Source of the DNA: Erysipelothrix sp.
GTDB taxonomy: Bacteria; Bacillota_I; Bacilli_A; Erysipelotrichales; Erysipelotrichaceae
Reading direction: 5' to 3'
NCBI GenBank assembly: GCA_012841625.1
Contig: DUUI01000053.1
Location: 1 to 64,000 of the forward strand
Length of the DNA stretch: 64,000 bases
Made by a program: the position numbers and the translations under genes. How positions within the stretch are numbered: the first letter of the stretch is position 1; each line of letters opens with the position of its first letter. Shown here piece after piece: positions 46,479-56,616 of this stretch. The notes beneath the pieces were generated by a model that saw only the letters and a list, made by a program, of their open reading frames with translations, made no database searches and was not told the DNA's origin.

Positions 46479-48250
46479 GACGTTTAAATGATGAAGATAT
46501 AGCACAAATCAGGCAACAGGCCAATATTGTTGATGTTATTTCTAGTTATATTCCATTACAACAAGCTGGAAGTAATTATAAAGCAATTTGTCCTTTTCAT
46601 GATGACACAAACCCATCATTATCAGTTAATGCACAGAAACAGATTTTTAAATGTTTCGCCTGTGGGGTGGGGGGCAATGTCTTTACATTTGTAAAAGATT
46701 ATGAGGAAATTTCATTTATTGAAGCTGTCATAAAGGTTGGACAAATGGTTGGCTTTGATTTATCACAGTTCTCTGTTGATAACTACAAGCCAAAAATAGA
46801 CAATCAAACAAGTCGTTACTTTAGACTTATGGATGAAGCACAACAATATATCGAGTTTACATTAACCAATACGAAAGATGATCAAGTAAGAGACTTCTTA
46901 AAAGATAGGGGTCTCACTCAGTCTCTAATAAAAACTTTCCAAATAGGGTACATTGATCCTAATTTCCCATTAGCGAAGTACTTAAATAAAAAAGGATATA
47001 GTTATCAAGAGATTGAGGCAGTTCATCTAGCAACTCTAAGTGATGGAGATTATTATGATGTCTTTAATTCACGGATACTGTTTCCAATAAAAACTCATGA
47101 TAATCAAGTCGTTGCCTATACAGCACGCTCATTAACTGATAATCAAACAAAATACATTAACAGTGCTACGTCACCGATTTATCAAAAAGCGAATATCTTG
47201 TACAATTATCACAATGCGATGGAGCGGGCTTACAAAGATGATTCAGTCGTTGTTTGTGAGGGCGTTATGGATGTGATTGCTTTTCATAAGAGTGGGCACC
47301 CTAAAAGTGTCGCAACTCTTGGGACAGCCTTAAGTAATCAACAAGTTCAATTACTTAAGAAAATGAATTCAGATATTGTTTTAGGTTTTGATGGGGACAC
47401 TGCGGGTCAACAGGCGATGCTAAATATTGGGACTGTTTTGAGAGAGAATCGATTGAATGTATTTGTTTATAACAACAATTCAACAGATGACCCAGATGAT
47501 ATTAGTCAAAAAAGATCCAAAGAGGCATTAAAGGAAATGGTCGACAAACCTAAACATTGGATGGAGTTCATACTTGAGTATGGAAGCAAGCTTTACTCCT
47601 TAACTTCATATAATGCTAAAAAACAAGTGGTTGAATTTGTTTTAAACCATTTAAAATTATTTGATAAAATTGACCAAACTTATTTTATCAGTCAACTGTC
47701 CAACCTTACTGGCTTTGATGAGCAAACACTTGGCACATCTCTAAGTGAGATGCCTTCTAAAGCTGTAAAAAGAAGAGTTGAACCTATTAAAAAGAGTGTT
47801 ACAACAAACCAGCTTCTTCAAAGTGAGAAGCAAATCTTATCTTATTTAGTGGATGGTAAGAAGTATGGACAGATGTTTAAACTACAATTAGGGTACTTAA
47901 TTGATCCTAATGCCAATGATCTGGCATTGTTAATTCTAAATTTATATAATGTCCATGATACAATAAGTGTAGCTGATTGTTTAAATCTTAATTTAAATCC
48001 AATTCAAGAATCAGTATTATTAGAGATAAGCGAGGATTCCTTATACCAGGTTCCTAAAACAGAGAAACATCTCAAAGAATTAATGATTCAAGTTCAATTA
48101 GCAGATATAGACAATATGTTAAAAATAAACCAATCTCACATTCTTAAAGCCGAAAGTTCGACTGAGAAAATTAAGTTAATGAATGAGAAGATTGAATTAC
48201 ACCAACGAAAAGACAAACTAAAGATGGAGGCTAGTGATGAAGAAATATAA
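46475..48250 (+). CDS. dnaG: DNA primase
   Basis: A 591-residue primase. The CHC2 zinc finger has Cys39, His42, Cys60 and Cys63 ([23 protein letters not shown]). The Toprim core has [17 protein letters not shown] and [13 protein letters not shown]. The C-terminal helicase-binding domain is more divergent. It starts 4 bases before the glyQS stop and overlaps rpoD by 14 bases, the conserved dnaG-rpoD macromolecular synthesis operon. Confidence 0.96.
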   Translation: MRRLNDEDIAQIRQQANIVDVISSYIPLQQAGSNYKAICPFHDDTNPSLSVNAQKQIFKCFACGVGGNVFTFVKDYEEISFIEAVIKVGQMVGFDLSQFSVDNYKPKIDNQTSRYFRLMDEAQQYIEFTLTNTKDDQVRDFLKDRGLTQSLIKTFQIGYIDPNFPLAKYLNKKGYSYQEIEAVHLATLSDGDYYDVFNSRILFPIKTHDNQVVAYTARSLTDNQTKYINSATSPIYQKANILYNYHNAMERAYKDDSVVVCEGVMDVIAFHKSGHPKSVATLGTALSNQQVQLLKKMNSDIVLGFDGDTAGQQAMLNIGTVLRENRLNVFVYNNNSTDDPDDISQKRSKEALKEMVDKPKHWMEFILEYGSKLYSLTSYNAKKQVVEFVLNHLKLFDKIDQTYFISQLSNLTGFDEQTLGTSLSEMPSKAVKRRVEPIKKSVTTNQLLQSEKQILSYLVDGKKYGQMFKLQLGYLIDPNANDLALLILNLYNVHDTISVADCLNLNLNPIQESVLLEISEDSLYQVPKTEKHLKELMIQVQLADIDNMLKINQSHILKAESSTEKIKLMNEKIELHQRKDKLKMEASDEEI

Positions 48251-49604
48251 AACATTAGATGATGTAAAAAAAGAATTTAAAAAGATCTATGATAAGACGA
48301 AAAAATTGACTCAAGATCAAATTGATGAGGCCATTGAACACTTAGAAATGAGTGATGATGACACAAACGATTTGTTTGAATGGTTTAATAAAAATAAAAT
48401 TAAGATCTATGATGATATAAATGAAGACGAAGAAGAAATCACTGAAGAAGTGGATGCTTCAGATGATGGAGATTATAGTGATGATTATTTTACTGGTGAA
48501 GAAGGGGATGAACCTTTTGATGATTCAATCAATGTGGTTGATCTATCTTCCTATGAAAATAAATCAATTAATGTTTCAAATATAAGAATTAATGATCCAG
48601 TTAAGATCTACTTAAAAGAGATTGGTCGTGTGAATCTTTTAGATGCAGAAGACGAACCTGAAATAGCTCGTCGTATTCAAGATGGTTTAAGAGGTGAAGA
48701 GCTTTTAAGAATAATGTTAGCTGATAAAGAAGGTGTTGAATATGACCCTGAAACTCCAGAGGATGAACGTAAACCGATCGAACAAGTGCTTGGTGAACTG
48801 TATTACCACTTCCAAGATGATACAGCAGCAGAAAGCTATATCGATAACTGTAACACAACTCGTCTTGATGGTTTAGAAGCACGTCGTATTCTTATTTCAG
48901 CAAACTTACGTTTAGTTGTTTCTATTGCCAAGAAGTATGTAGGACGTGGTATGTCATTCTTAGATTTAATTCAAGAAGGAAATATGGGTCTTGTCCGTGC
49001 TGTTGAAAAATTCGACTATACGAAAGGTTTTAAATTCTCAACTTATGCGACATGGTGGATTCGCCAAGCCATAACACGAGCCATTGCGGATCAAGCTAGA
49101 ACAATCCGAATTCCAGTCCATATGGTTGAAACAATTAACAAATTGACTCGTATTCAGCGTAATCTTGTTCAAACACTTGGAAGAGATCCTAGTGCTCAAG
49201 AAATAGCTGAAGAGATGGGTAATATTACAGCAGAAAAAGTTAGAGAAATCCAAAAGATTGCGATGGAGCCTGTTTCTCTTGAAACACCAATTGGTGAAGA
49301 AGATGATTCTCATCTAGGCGACTTTATTGAGGATAAAGAAATTACATCTCCGTCAGCTTACGCAAATAACGAATTACTGAAAAATGAGATTAATATGGTC
49401 TTAGAAGGGCTGACTGAGCGTGAAGAAAAAGTACTAAGACTTCGCTTTGGGCTCTACGATGGCCGTACACGCACCTTAGAAGAGGTTGGTAAGGAATTCA
49501 ACGTCACTCGTGAAAGAATCCGTCAGATCGAAGCCAAGGCCTTAAGAAAACTCAAACATCCATCTCGTTCAAAGAGATTGAAAGATTTCCTAGAGAGAAA
49601 CTAA
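48237..49604 (+). CDS. rpoD: RNA polymerase primary sigma factor (SigA)
   Basis: A 455-residue sigma-70. N-terminal region 1.1 is followed by a strongly acidic stretch (about 60-95), region 1.2 ([15 protein letters not shown]), region 2 ([36 protein letters not shown]), region 3, and region 4 with [29 protein letters not shown]. It recognises TTGACA/TATAAT promoters, which match those found here. ATG 48237 follows GGAGG. It overlaps trmK by one base. Confidence 0.97.
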   Translation: MKKYKTLDDVKKEFKKIYDKTKKLTQDQIDEAIEHLEMSDDDTNDLFEWFNKNKIKIYDDINEDEEEITEEVDASDDGDYSDDYFTGEEGDEPFDDSINVVDLSSYENKSINVSNIRINDPVKIYLKEIGRVNLLDAEDEPEIARRIQDGLRGEELLRIMLADKEGVEYDPETPEDERKPIEQVLGELYYHFQDDTAAESYIDNCNTTRLDGLEARRILISANLRLVVSIAKKYVGRGMSFLDLIQEGNMGLVRAVEKFDYTKGFKFSTYATWWIRQAITRAIADQARTIRIPVHMVETINKLTRIQRNLVQTLGRDPSAQEIAEEMGNITAEKVREIQKIAMEPVSLETPIGEEDDSHLGDFIEDKEITSPSAYANNELLKNEINMVLEGLTEREEKVLRLRFGLYDGRTRTLEEVGKEFNVTRERIRQIEAKALRKLKHPSRSKRLKDFLERN

Positions 49605-50263
49605 TGAATCTTTCTAAAAGATTAGAAGCAATTTTAAGCATGATTGAACCATGTCAGCGATTATTAGACATTGGGAGCGATCATGCTTTCCTTTGTATTG
49701 AAGCAGTCAAGCGGGGAATTTCAAAAACAGCCATTGCGGCTGATAATAAACAAGGACCTTTAGATATTTCTAAAAATAACATAAAGAACGAAAATATGAG
49801 TGACTTGGTAATTCCTGTTCTTTCGGATGGAGCTACAAATATATCAAAACCCTGTGATTGTTGGGTTATAGCAGGACTGGGTGCTTCAACAATCACTCAG
49901 ATACTTAATGATTCCTTAGACAAAGCCAAATTAGTCGATCAAATCATTATTAGCACTCATTCAAAAGTTGAAGAAGTTAGAGCATTTTTATATACTAATG
50001 GCTTTAATATAACCAATCAAAGAATGATAAAAGATGGTAAGTATTATCCAATCATTAAAACTAATTACGCGGGAAATAAATATGATTACACTGCATATGA
50101 CCTTATCATCGGTAATATAGAAAAAGATAGCACTTACTATCAATGGATTGACCATCAACGCAAGCACTATCTTGAATTATCAAAATTAAACAGTGAATTC
50201 GATTTATATTATCAACTCTTTAATCAAGAATCCTTTCAAAATCAATCTCAGGATATAGACTAG
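49604..50263 (+). CDS. trmK: tRNA (adenine22-N1)-methyltransferase TrmK
   Basis: A 219-residue Rossmann methyltransferase with the SAM site CQRLLDIGSDHAFL and DCWVIAGLGA. It methylates A22 of tRNAs, a Gram-positive modification. It follows rpoD as in B. subtilis. Its 3' end overlaps the 3' end of the convergent ispH by 44 bases. Confidence 0.9.
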   Translation: MNLSKRLEAILSMIEPCQRLLDIGSDHAFLCIEAVKRGISKTAIAADNKQGPLDISKNNIKNENMSDLVIPVLSDGATNISKPCDCWVIAGLGASTITQILNDSLDKAKLVDQIIISTHSKVEEVRAFLYTNGFNITNQRMIKDGKYYPIIKTNYAGNKYDYTAYDLIIGNIEKDSTYYQWIDHQRKHYLELSKLNSEFDLYYQLFNQESFQNQSQDID

Positions 50264-51137
50264 GATTATCAATATTTAAATCTTTCATATAATCAACAAC
50301 CATATTTGTTAAATAGTTAGGTGTTGATGCTCCAGAAGTAATGCCTACTGTCCAGTGTCTCTTGAACAACCTTAAATCTAAATCATGAAGAGTCTCGATT
50401 CTAAAGATATTTTGGATGTTTTGATCCTTACCAATTCGCGCTAACATAGCTGTGTTATTACTGGTTGGGTCTCCAACAACTATTAAGGCATCCAAATCTT
50501 GTTGTTTAATAATTGCTTCTTGTCTCACGCGAGTGGCCAGACAAATTTCATTGTTTATATCAGCATGTGGATACTTCTCTGATATTTTATTTAATATGTT
50601 TGCGATTTCCAAAGTGGAAAGGGTTGTTTGGTTTGTGACAATGAGCGGTTTATCTAAATCAATTTGAAGCTGATTAATTTCATCAATGCTTGTCACAAAG
50701 TGAATATTATCAAATGATTCTACAACTGCTAATGATTCTGGATGATTCTTTTTCCCAATATAAATAACTTCAGACTCTTTTTCTTTGGCTTCTTTAATTA
50801 AATCATGGGTTGATTGAACATCCTCACAAGTTGCATCTAAGTACATTAATCCTTTCTCTTGTGCCGCTTGTTTAACTTCGGTTGAAACACCATGAGCTGA
50901 GAATATAACTATTCCTGCTTCTACTTCATCGAGTAATTCAAGTCTACTCTTAAAGGGTGTATTAATTGTTTTAATTCCTTTCTTTTCTAATGCAGCAACA
51001 ATATATTTATTATGCACTAATGAACCTAAGATACTAATTGGTTCATTAGGGTATTCTTGTCTTGTCTTTTTAGCAAGAATAATGGCTCTTACTACGCCTT
51101 TACAATAGCCTCGGGGCTTTATATCTATAATTTTCAT
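50220..51137 (-). CDS. ispH: 4-hydroxy-3-methylbut-2-enyl diphosphate reductase
   Basis: IspH is the last enzyme of the MEP isoprenoid pathway, making IPP and DMAPP with a [4Fe-4S] cluster. The 305-residue protein has the three cluster cysteines in GYCKGVVRA (Cys12), DATCEDVQSTHD and NEICLATRVRQEA, with VHNKYIV, SAHGVS and TSGASTPN motifs. The start matches the family N-terminus, yet no ribosome site precedes it and a -10 lies only 8 bases upstream, suggesting a leaderless message. ispG is also in the window. Confidence 0.95.
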   Translation of the reverse strand: MKIIDIKPRGYCKGVVRAIILAKKTRQEYPNEPISILGSLVHNKYIVAALEKKGIKTINTPFKSRLELLDEVEAGIVIFSAHGVSTEVKQAAQEKGLMYLDATCEDVQSTHDLIKEAKEKESEVIYIGKKNHPESLAVVESFDNIHFVTSIDEINQLQIDLDKPLIVTNQTTLSTLEIANILNKISEKYPHADINNEICLATRVRQEAIIKQQDLDALIVVGDPTSNNTAMLARIGKDQNIQNIFRIETLHDLDLRLFKRHWTVGITSGASTPNYLTNMVVDYMKDLNIDNPSLYPEIDFERILD

Positions 51138-51145
51138 ACAAAACT

Positions 51146-51175
51146 AATATACCATAATTTTGACTATGGTATAAT
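51146..51175. promoter_or_regulatory. Face-to-face divergent extended -10 promoters (ispH / DEAD-box helicase)
   Basis: Plus strand: TGG-TATAAT (51170-51175). Minus strand: TGG-TATATT (51151-51146). The two form an imperfect palindrome (TAATATACCATA / TATGGTATAATA) about 12 bases apart, so polymerases would face away and could exclude each other. Confidence 0.6.
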
Positions 51176-51198
51176 AATGACGCAAAGGACTGATACAA

Positions 51199-52524
51199 AT
51201 GAAGAACACTTTACAACAAAAAGCTCAACTGTTTTTTAAACATTTGAACTTTAAGAAATTAACCGCAATACAAGATTTAACTTATTCAAGAATTATGAAT
51301 AATGAGGATTTGATTGTTCAATCAGCTACCGGATCTGGTAAGACACATGCTTTTTTATTTCCACTAATGGATAAAATAGAAACATCTAAAAAATATACAC
51401 AAGCCATGATTATTGCTCCAACTAGAGAATTGTCAATGCAATTGTATAATTTTGCCTCAGAAATGAAAGAGATTGATTCAGATCTTAGTATCTCATTATT
51501 AATTGGGGGCCAAGAGCGTGCTAAAACACTCATTGATTCTCATATTGTAATTGGGACACCTGGTCGTCTAAATGACGAGTTTAAATCAGGCATGTTACTA
51601 GCTCAATCAACTGAGACAGTTATTATTGATGAAGCAGATATGATTTGGGAATACGGCTTTCTGGATGATTTAGCTGAAGTTCTTTCAAGAATTTCAAACA
51701 AACATCAAACTTTAGTTTTCTCAGCGACAATCCCTGAGGCATTACATGCATACTTACGAAAAGTTATGACACAGCCACAAAATATTGAAAATAAAGAAAA
51801 ATCTCAGTTTAACCCGCAAATTTCTCATTATTTAATACAGGACATAAAAGATGAACCTGCTCAAGTTATCTTAGATATTATGAGAACAATTCAAATGTCT
51901 GGTGCTATTATCTTTGCTAATACCCGTGAAGAAGCCTCAACACTTGCTGAAGAATTATTAAAATATGGGTTAGATGTCTTAGAATTACATGGTGATTTAA
52001 CACCACGAAAAAGAAAACAAACATTAAATCGATTAATAAGTGATCAACATTTTATCTTAGTTGCTACTGACATTGCTGCTAGAGGCTTAGATTTGCCTTA
52101 TGTGAGTCATGTTTTTTCTGTGGGTTTACCTTCCCATTTAAATTTTTACTTCCACCGCGCTGGTCGAACAGGACGAGCTGGTAGAGAAGGGACTACTTTT
52201 GTCTTAGTTGATAAAACACATCGCGAACCTGTTTTAAAACTAATCGCTATGGGTGTTGATTTTAAGTATAAACGAATCTTAAATAATTCTATTCAAGATG
52301 CACAAAACTTTTACCAAAAGAAAGTTTATCATAAGAAAGTTGATCCGCAGATTCAGGCTGTTGCAAATCGAAAACTTGGAAAAGTTAAGCCTAATTATCG
52401 AAAAAAGCGAAAATTAGAAATCGAAAAATTGCAACGCAAGAAACATCGTCAAATGATACAAGATGACATTGCGAAGCAAAAGAAAGAACGAGCCAAAGCC
52501 CGTTCTAAGTCAAATCATTCTTAA
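51199..52524 (+). CDS. cshB: DEAD-box RNA helicase (CshB/YqfR type)
   Basis: A 441-residue helicase. Motifs: Q-motif TAIQDLTYSRIM, I SATGSGKT, Ia PTRELSMQ, II IDEADM, III SAT, V ATDIAARGLDLP, VI HRAGRTGRAG, then a very basic tail (about 385-441, KKRKLEIEKLQRKKHRQ). It unwinds RNA in ribosome biogenesis or decay. The location next to ispH fits yqfR (cshB) in B. subtilis. Its 3' end overlaps ispG by 15 bases. Confidence 0.9.
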   Translation: MKNTLQQKAQLFFKHLNFKKLTAIQDLTYSRIMNNEDLIVQSATGSGKTHAFLFPLMDKIETSKKYTQAMIIAPTRELSMQLYNFASEMKEIDSDLSISLLIGGQERAKTLIDSHIVIGTPGRLNDEFKSGMLLAQSTETVIIDEADMIWEYGFLDDLAEVLSRISNKHQTLVFSATIPEALHAYLRKVMTQPQNIENKEKSQFNPQISHYLIQDIKDEPAQVILDIMRTIQMSGAIIFANTREEASTLAEELLKYGLDVLELHGDLTPRKRKQTLNRLISDQHFILVATDIAARGLDLPYVSHVFSVGLPSHLNFYFHRAGRTGRAGREGTTFVLVDKTHREPVLKLIAMGVDFKYKRILNNSIQDAQNFYQKKVYHKKVDPQIQAVANRKLGKVKPNYRKKRKLEIEKLQRKKHRQMIQDDIAKQKKERAKARSKSNHS

Positions 52525-53565
52525 TATTTCTTCTTTTAAAGTCTCAACAATTTGATCTTGTGGGACTTTTTTTATGAGCTTACCTTTCTTAAACAACAAG
52601 CCTTCATTCTTACCACCAGCAATCCCTATGTCTGCTCGTGAAGCTTCTTGAGGACCATTGACAGCACAGCCCATAACCGCAACGGTTAAGTTTGAATTAA
52701 TGCTACTGAGGAATTCTTCAATTTCTTTTACATAAGGCAACATATCGTATTGTAAGCGTCCACAGGTTGGGCATGAGATTAAATCCGGAACATCGTCCAT
52801 TAAGTCAAAGGCTTTTAATAGTTGTTTGACTATTTTCATTTCCTCAACCGGATCATCTGAGACCGATACTCGAATCGTATCACCAATGCCTTGATGAATT
52901 AAGACACCCAGAGCAGCTGATGATTTTATCGCAGAATACAATAATGTGCCTGCTTCAGTCACTCCGATATGTAATGGATATTTAAATGTTTTAGCAGCTA
53001 ATTGATATGCTTCAATTGTCATTTGAACATCACTTGATTTAAAGCTTAATATTATTTCTTCAAAATCTAAAGATTCTAGTAAATCAACTTGGTGTTGCGC
53101 TGATTCAATCATTGCTTCAGGGCAGGGTCCGTTATACTTTTCTAGCAGGCTCTTCTCAAGTGATCCAGAGTTAATTCCAATTCTTATTGGAACATTGTAT
53201 TCTTTACATTTATTAACTACCGCAATAACATTTTCTTTGCCACCAATATTACCTGGATTGATTCTAACTTTATCAACACCCGCTTCAATCGCCGCAATGG
53301 CGAGTCTGTAGTTGAAGTGAATATCAGCCACTAAAGGGCATTTTACTTCTTTTTTTATCTCTTTTATCGCTTCTGCATCTTCCATGTCTAAGACAGCAAG
53401 TCGAACGATCTCACAACCATTTGTTAATAAAGACTTTATTTGATGAACGGTTGCTTCTACATCTTTCGTCTTAGTATTAGTCATTGATTGGATAATAATT
53501 TTATTTTGATGTCCAATTGTATATGGACCAACTTTGATAGGTTTAGTTTGAGTTCTTTTAAACAT
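52510..53565 (-). CDS. ispG: 4-hydroxy-3-methylbut-2-enyl diphosphate synthase
   Basis: IspG (GcpE) makes HMBPP, the substrate of IspH, with a [4Fe-4S] cluster. The 351-residue protein has VGPYTIGHQNKIIIQSMTNT, VRINPGNIGGKENV, the cluster motif CPTCGRLQ and MGCAVNGPQEASRADIGIAGG. ATG 53565 follows AAAGGAGGACAT, a full ribosome site. Confidence 0.96.
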   Translation of the reverse strand: MFKRTQTKPIKVGPYTIGHQNKIIIQSMTNTKTKDVEATVHQIKSLLTNGCEIVRLAVLDMEDAEAIKEIKKEVKCPLVADIHFNYRLAIAAIEAGVDKVRINPGNIGGKENVIAVVNKCKEYNVPIRIGINSGSLEKSLLEKYNGPCPEAMIESAQHQVDLLESLDFEEIILSFKSSDVQMTIEAYQLAAKTFKYPLHIGVTEAGTLLYSAIKSSAALGVLIHQGIGDTIRVSVSDDPVEEMKIVKQLLKAFDLMDDVPDLISCPTCGRLQYDMLPYVKEIEEFLSSINSNLTVAVMGCAVNGPQEASRADIGIAGGKNEGLLFKKGKLIKKVPQDQIVETLKEEILRMI

Positions 53566-53608
53566 ATGTCCTCCTTTAGTAAGAATACCATTCTAACATA
53601 AAATACGC

Positions 53609-53614
53609 TATAAT
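53609..53614 (+). promoter_or_regulatory. Possible -10 element just before the class B PBP gene
   Basis: A perfect TATAAT ends one base before ATG 53616 and 10 bases before ATG 53625; no good -35. If used, translation would start leaderless or almost so at 53625. Confidence 0.4.
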
Positions 53615-53624
53615 TATGATGACT

Positions 53625-55712
53625 ATGAAAAAGAAGAAACTATTAAGAACTCCTACTCAAGATGATTTATTCATGAATGAGCATCAAGAGAAACAGAAAC
53701 AACAACGCATTCAAAGAACTGTAAATAATCGGTTTTTTGTTCTTTTTATCGTCTTTTTTGCGCTTATCTTAATAATAGTTTCAAGGCTTTATTCTATTCA
53801 AATTGTTCAACATTCTCATTACACACAAATGGCATTGACTCAGTTTGATGAAACGCGCTATGAACTTCCTACTAGAGGAGAAATTATTGATCGCAATGGA
53901 AAAGTATTAGTGTCTAATGAGGAAAGACTATCCTTTATATATCTAGAACCCAAAAATGAAACACCTGACACAAAATGGGAAAAGGCAGTTAGATTTGCGG
54001 ATGCCTTCTCAGTTGATATCACTACGATGACAATTCGTGATAAACAAGATGCTTTAATCTTTATTGAGCCTGACTTAACAAATACGTTAATAACTGATGC
54101 TGAGATGGAAGATTATCAGAACAATCTCTTAAATGATAATGATCTTTATCGTTTAAAATTATCAAGAATTGATGATGATTTAATTGGTGCTAATCTCTCT
54201 CAAAAAGAATTACAACAGTTTTACACATATTCTAAAATGCAAGGTGCTATTGGATTGGATATTGTTTTAAAAGAAGATGTTACACCTAAGGAAGTTAATG
54301 TCTTACTGGAACATCAAAATGATTTTTTAGGCATTGAGGTTCGTTTGAATTGGGATCGCGTAAAGAGTGAAGATTATGATTTACAACCCATTCTTGGTGA
54401 AATTACGACGAATCGTCAAGGCTTACTAAGAGATAATTATTTATCGATGCAAGCCGCTGATTATAAATTAAATGATAGAGTTGGTCGAAGTGGCTTAGAA
54501 CTAACATATGAACCTATTTTATCGGGAATTCGTACAAAGTATTCTTTAACTTATTCAAGCGATGGTTTAGCTCAATTAACTCAACAGTCGTCTGGACGCA
54601 AGGGTGATACCATTCATATGACCATAGATACTGACTATCAATCTAATATTCAACAAATTGTGGAAGATTATTTAATTGAAAATGCTTATGGTCATGCTCA
54701 AGAGTATTTCAATCAAACCTATGTCGTTGTTTCAAACCCTAACAATGGTGAAGTTTTAGCAACAGTCGGGGTTCATATTGATGATGAGGGCGAAATTCAT
54801 TACTCGCCTGATGGAACTTATTTAAATGCCTTTTTAGTTGGTTCTAGTATTAAGGGTGCTGTTGTGTATTTAGCACTAAATGAAGAGATCTTTGATCCAG
54901 GAGAAATTGTGATTGATGAACCTTTAAAAATTAAAGATACACCAATTAAAGGCTCAGTTAATGTTTTAGGAGCAATTAATGATCTTACAGCTTTATCGAT
55001 GTCAAGTAATGTCTATATGTTTAAAACAGCAATTGCTTTGGGGAATGCTGTTTATGAGTATGATGAACCACTTGATATTGATACCAGTGCTTTTGGTAAA
55101 ATAAGATCAAATTTCTCACAATTTGGGCTAGGGGTTGAGACTGGACTTGATGTGCCTAAGGAAGAAACGGGCTATAAGTCTCAATCATTATTACCTGGTT
55201 TATTACTTGACTATGTTATTGGTCAATATGATTCTTATACAGCGATGCAGTTAAATCAATATGTTTCAACAATTGCGAATGGGGAGTATCGATATAAATT
55301 AAGACTGGTTGATCATTCATTTGATTCTGAAACTGGATTGATTAATTATCAAAATCCTACAACGATATTAAATGCCATTGATAATGATATGGCGATGTCT
55401 AGGGTTCAACAAGGCTTTAGATTATGTGTAACCGAAGGTATTTGTAGTACATTTAGAAATTCTCAGATACCTATCGCAGCCAAGACAGGGTCTGCTGAAG
55501 ATTATTATTGGGATGACAATCAACAAAAACAAGTTAAAACAACAACCAATACACTCGTTGCTTATGCACCATATGATAATCCTGAGATTGCTGTTTCATG
55601 TATTATGCCAAATTTCTTTAATGATGAAAGTAATGCGGGATTTATTCCAAATGGCTGTTTACGTGTTGTTGATGACATTTTCAACTATCACTTTGAAGTA
55701 AGTGAACCGTAA
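53625..55712 (+). CDS. pbpA: Class B penicillin-binding protein (transpeptidase, PBP2 type)
   Basis: A 695-residue membrane-anchored transpeptidase. It has a basic cytoplasmic part, a helix (about 36-53), the dimerisation domain opening with [15 protein letters not shown], and a penicillin-binding domain with SSIK (Ser407/Lys410), SSN (460-462) and AAKTGSAED. Such proteins crosslink wall during elongation or division. The location before rpmG/yqgX suggests PbpA (PBP2A) rather than FtsI, but this is not certain. ATGs at 53616 and 53619 are in frame; 53625 is favoured because the nearest -10 abuts the earlier ones. No ribosome site is visible. Confidence 0.85.
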   Translation: MKKKKLLRTPTQDDLFMNEHQEKQKQQRIQRTVNNRFFVLFIVFFALILIIVSRLYSIQIVQHSHYTQMALTQFDETRYELPTRGEIIDRNGKVLVSNEERLSFIYLEPKNETPDTKWEKAVRFADAFSVDITTMTIRDKQDALIFIEPDLTNTLITDAEMEDYQNNLLNDNDLYRLKLSRIDDDLIGANLSQKELQQFYTYSKMQGAIGLDIVLKEDVTPKEVNVLLEHQNDFLGIEVRLNWDRVKSEDYDLQPILGEITTNRQGLLRDNYLSMQAADYKLNDRVGRSGLELTYEPILSGIRTKYSLTYSSDGLAQLTQQSSGRKGDTIHMTIDTDYQSNIQQIVEDYLIENAYGHAQEYFNQTYVVVSNPNNGEVLATVGVHIDDEGEIHYSPDGTYLNAFLVGSSIKGAVVYLALNEEIFDPGEIVIDEPLKIKDTPIKGSVNVLGAINDLTALSMSSNVYMFKTAIALGNAVYEYDEPLDIDTSAFGKIRSNFSQFGLGVETGLDVPKEETGYKSQSLLPGLLLDYVIGQYDSYTAMQLNQYVSTIANGEYRYKLRLVDHSFDSETGLINYQNPTTILNAIDNDMAMSRVQQGFRLCVTEGICSTFRNSQIPIAAKTGSAEDYYWDDNQQKQVKTTTNTLVAYAPYDNPEIAVSCIMPNFFNDESNAGFIPNGCLRVVDDIFNYHFEVSEP

Positions 55713-55735
55713 GCCTTTTTAATTTGCAATCTTTG

Positions 55736-55744
55736 TGTTATAAT
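55736..55744 (+). promoter_or_regulatory. Extended -10 promoter for rpmG and the downstream hydrolase
   Basis: TGT followed by TATAAT (55739-55744). TTGCAAT occurs at 55724 and again at 55751; spacing from the first is too short for a -35. Confidence 0.5.
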
Positions 55745-55771
55745 TTTTTTTGCAATCGAAGGAGGGATATT

Positions 55772-55921
55772 GTGCGCGAACAGTTTACATTAAAATGTAC
55801 TGAATGTGGTGAAGAAAACTACATCTATACAAAAAACAAGAAAAATCAACCAAGCCGTGTTGAATATAAGAAATATTGTCCTCGTGAACGTAAAATGACT
55901 CTACACCGTGAGAAGAAGTAA
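55772..55921 (+). CDS. rpmG: 50S ribosomal protein L33
   Basis: A 49-residue L33 starting at GTG with AAGGAGGGA 6 bases upstream. It has [37 protein letters not shown]. The zinc ribbon is partial: the first CxxC is present, but the second pair is C-P-R-E. Three-cysteine L33 forms are known in Firmicutes, so this is probably a functional variant. The following gene overlaps or abuts its 3' end depending on start choice. Confidence 0.93.
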   Translation: MREQFTLKCTECGEENYIYTKNKKNQPSRVEYKKYCPRERKMTLHREKK

Positions 55922-55931
55922 TCCATACACG

Positions 55932-56549
55932 GTGAAGACAGCAGTAATGAATCCATTACAAACGAATTGTTTTATTCTTATTGCTGATTCAAAAGGAATT
56001 ATCTTTGATCCAAGTGCAGACAATGGAAACAATGTTGATCGCATCTTAAAGAAGTGCGAAGGAATTGATATTGAGGCCATTGTTTTAACGCATGGTCACA
56101 TTGATCATATTAGTGGTGTTGAGCCATTACTTGAACATTTTGAAGTTCCAGTTTACATTCATCAAACTGATCAAGAATATCTTTTGAATAATAACTTAAA
56201 TTTAGCGTCACAGGTTCAACCTGACTTTACTTGGAATACTAAAACAGAGCCTTTAGATGAAGGGCAAGTTAAAATTGGGTCTTTTGAATTTAATGTTGTT
56301 TTAACTCCAGGACATACGCCAGGGTCTGTATCGCTCTTTTATCAAGATGCTGTCTTCTCAGGAGATGTCTTATTTAAAATGAGCATGGGACGTACAGATT
56401 TACCTGGAGGCAGTAATCAACAGATGAGACAAACATTAGATTACTTCCTTAATCTAGAAGAAGATTATACTGTCTACTGCGGGCATGGCGAAATCACTCA
56501 ACTTTCATTTGAACAGAAATACAATCCATATTTACGAGGAATTTATTAA
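55932..56549 (+). CDS. Metallo-beta-lactamase-fold hydrolase (YqgX, glyoxalase II-like)
   Basis: About 205 residues with the intact zinc motif LTHGHIDHISG, TPGHTPGSVSLFY, FSGDVLF and YCGHGEITQ. YqgX-family proteins resemble glyoxalase II. I prefer GTG 55932 because the product then begins KTAVMNPLQTNCF, like homologues. An in-frame GTG at 55908, inside rpmG, is also possible; neither has a strong ribosome site. The place just before comG is the same as in B. subtilis. Confidence 0.88.
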   Translation: MKTAVMNPLQTNCFILIADSKGIIFDPSADNGNNVDRILKKCEGIDIEAIVLTHGHIDHISGVEPLLEHFEVPVYIHQTDQEYLLNNNLNLASQVQPDFTWNTKTEPLDEGQVKIGSFEFNVVLTPGHTPGSVSLFYQDAVFSGDVLFKMSMGRTDLPGGSNQQMRQTLDYFLNLEEDYTVYCGHGEITQLSFEQKYNPYLRGIY

Positions 56550-56569
56550 GAGCGAAAGCTCTTTTTTTT
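56549..56569 (+). terminator. Intrinsic terminator before comG
   Basis: AGAGC (56549-56553), tetraloop GAAA, GCTCT (56558-56562), then eight Ts. Confidence 0.85.
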
Positions 56570-56616
56570 AGGAGTATAACAATTTATCTCATATCTAAGC
56601 ATAGGGAGGTGAGATT

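Noticed and set aside
55772-55921. Loss of one zinc cysteine in L33 (C-P-R-E) as a novelty
   Set aside because: Three-cysteine L33 variants are, to my knowledge, common among Firmicutes, so this is not unusual by itself.
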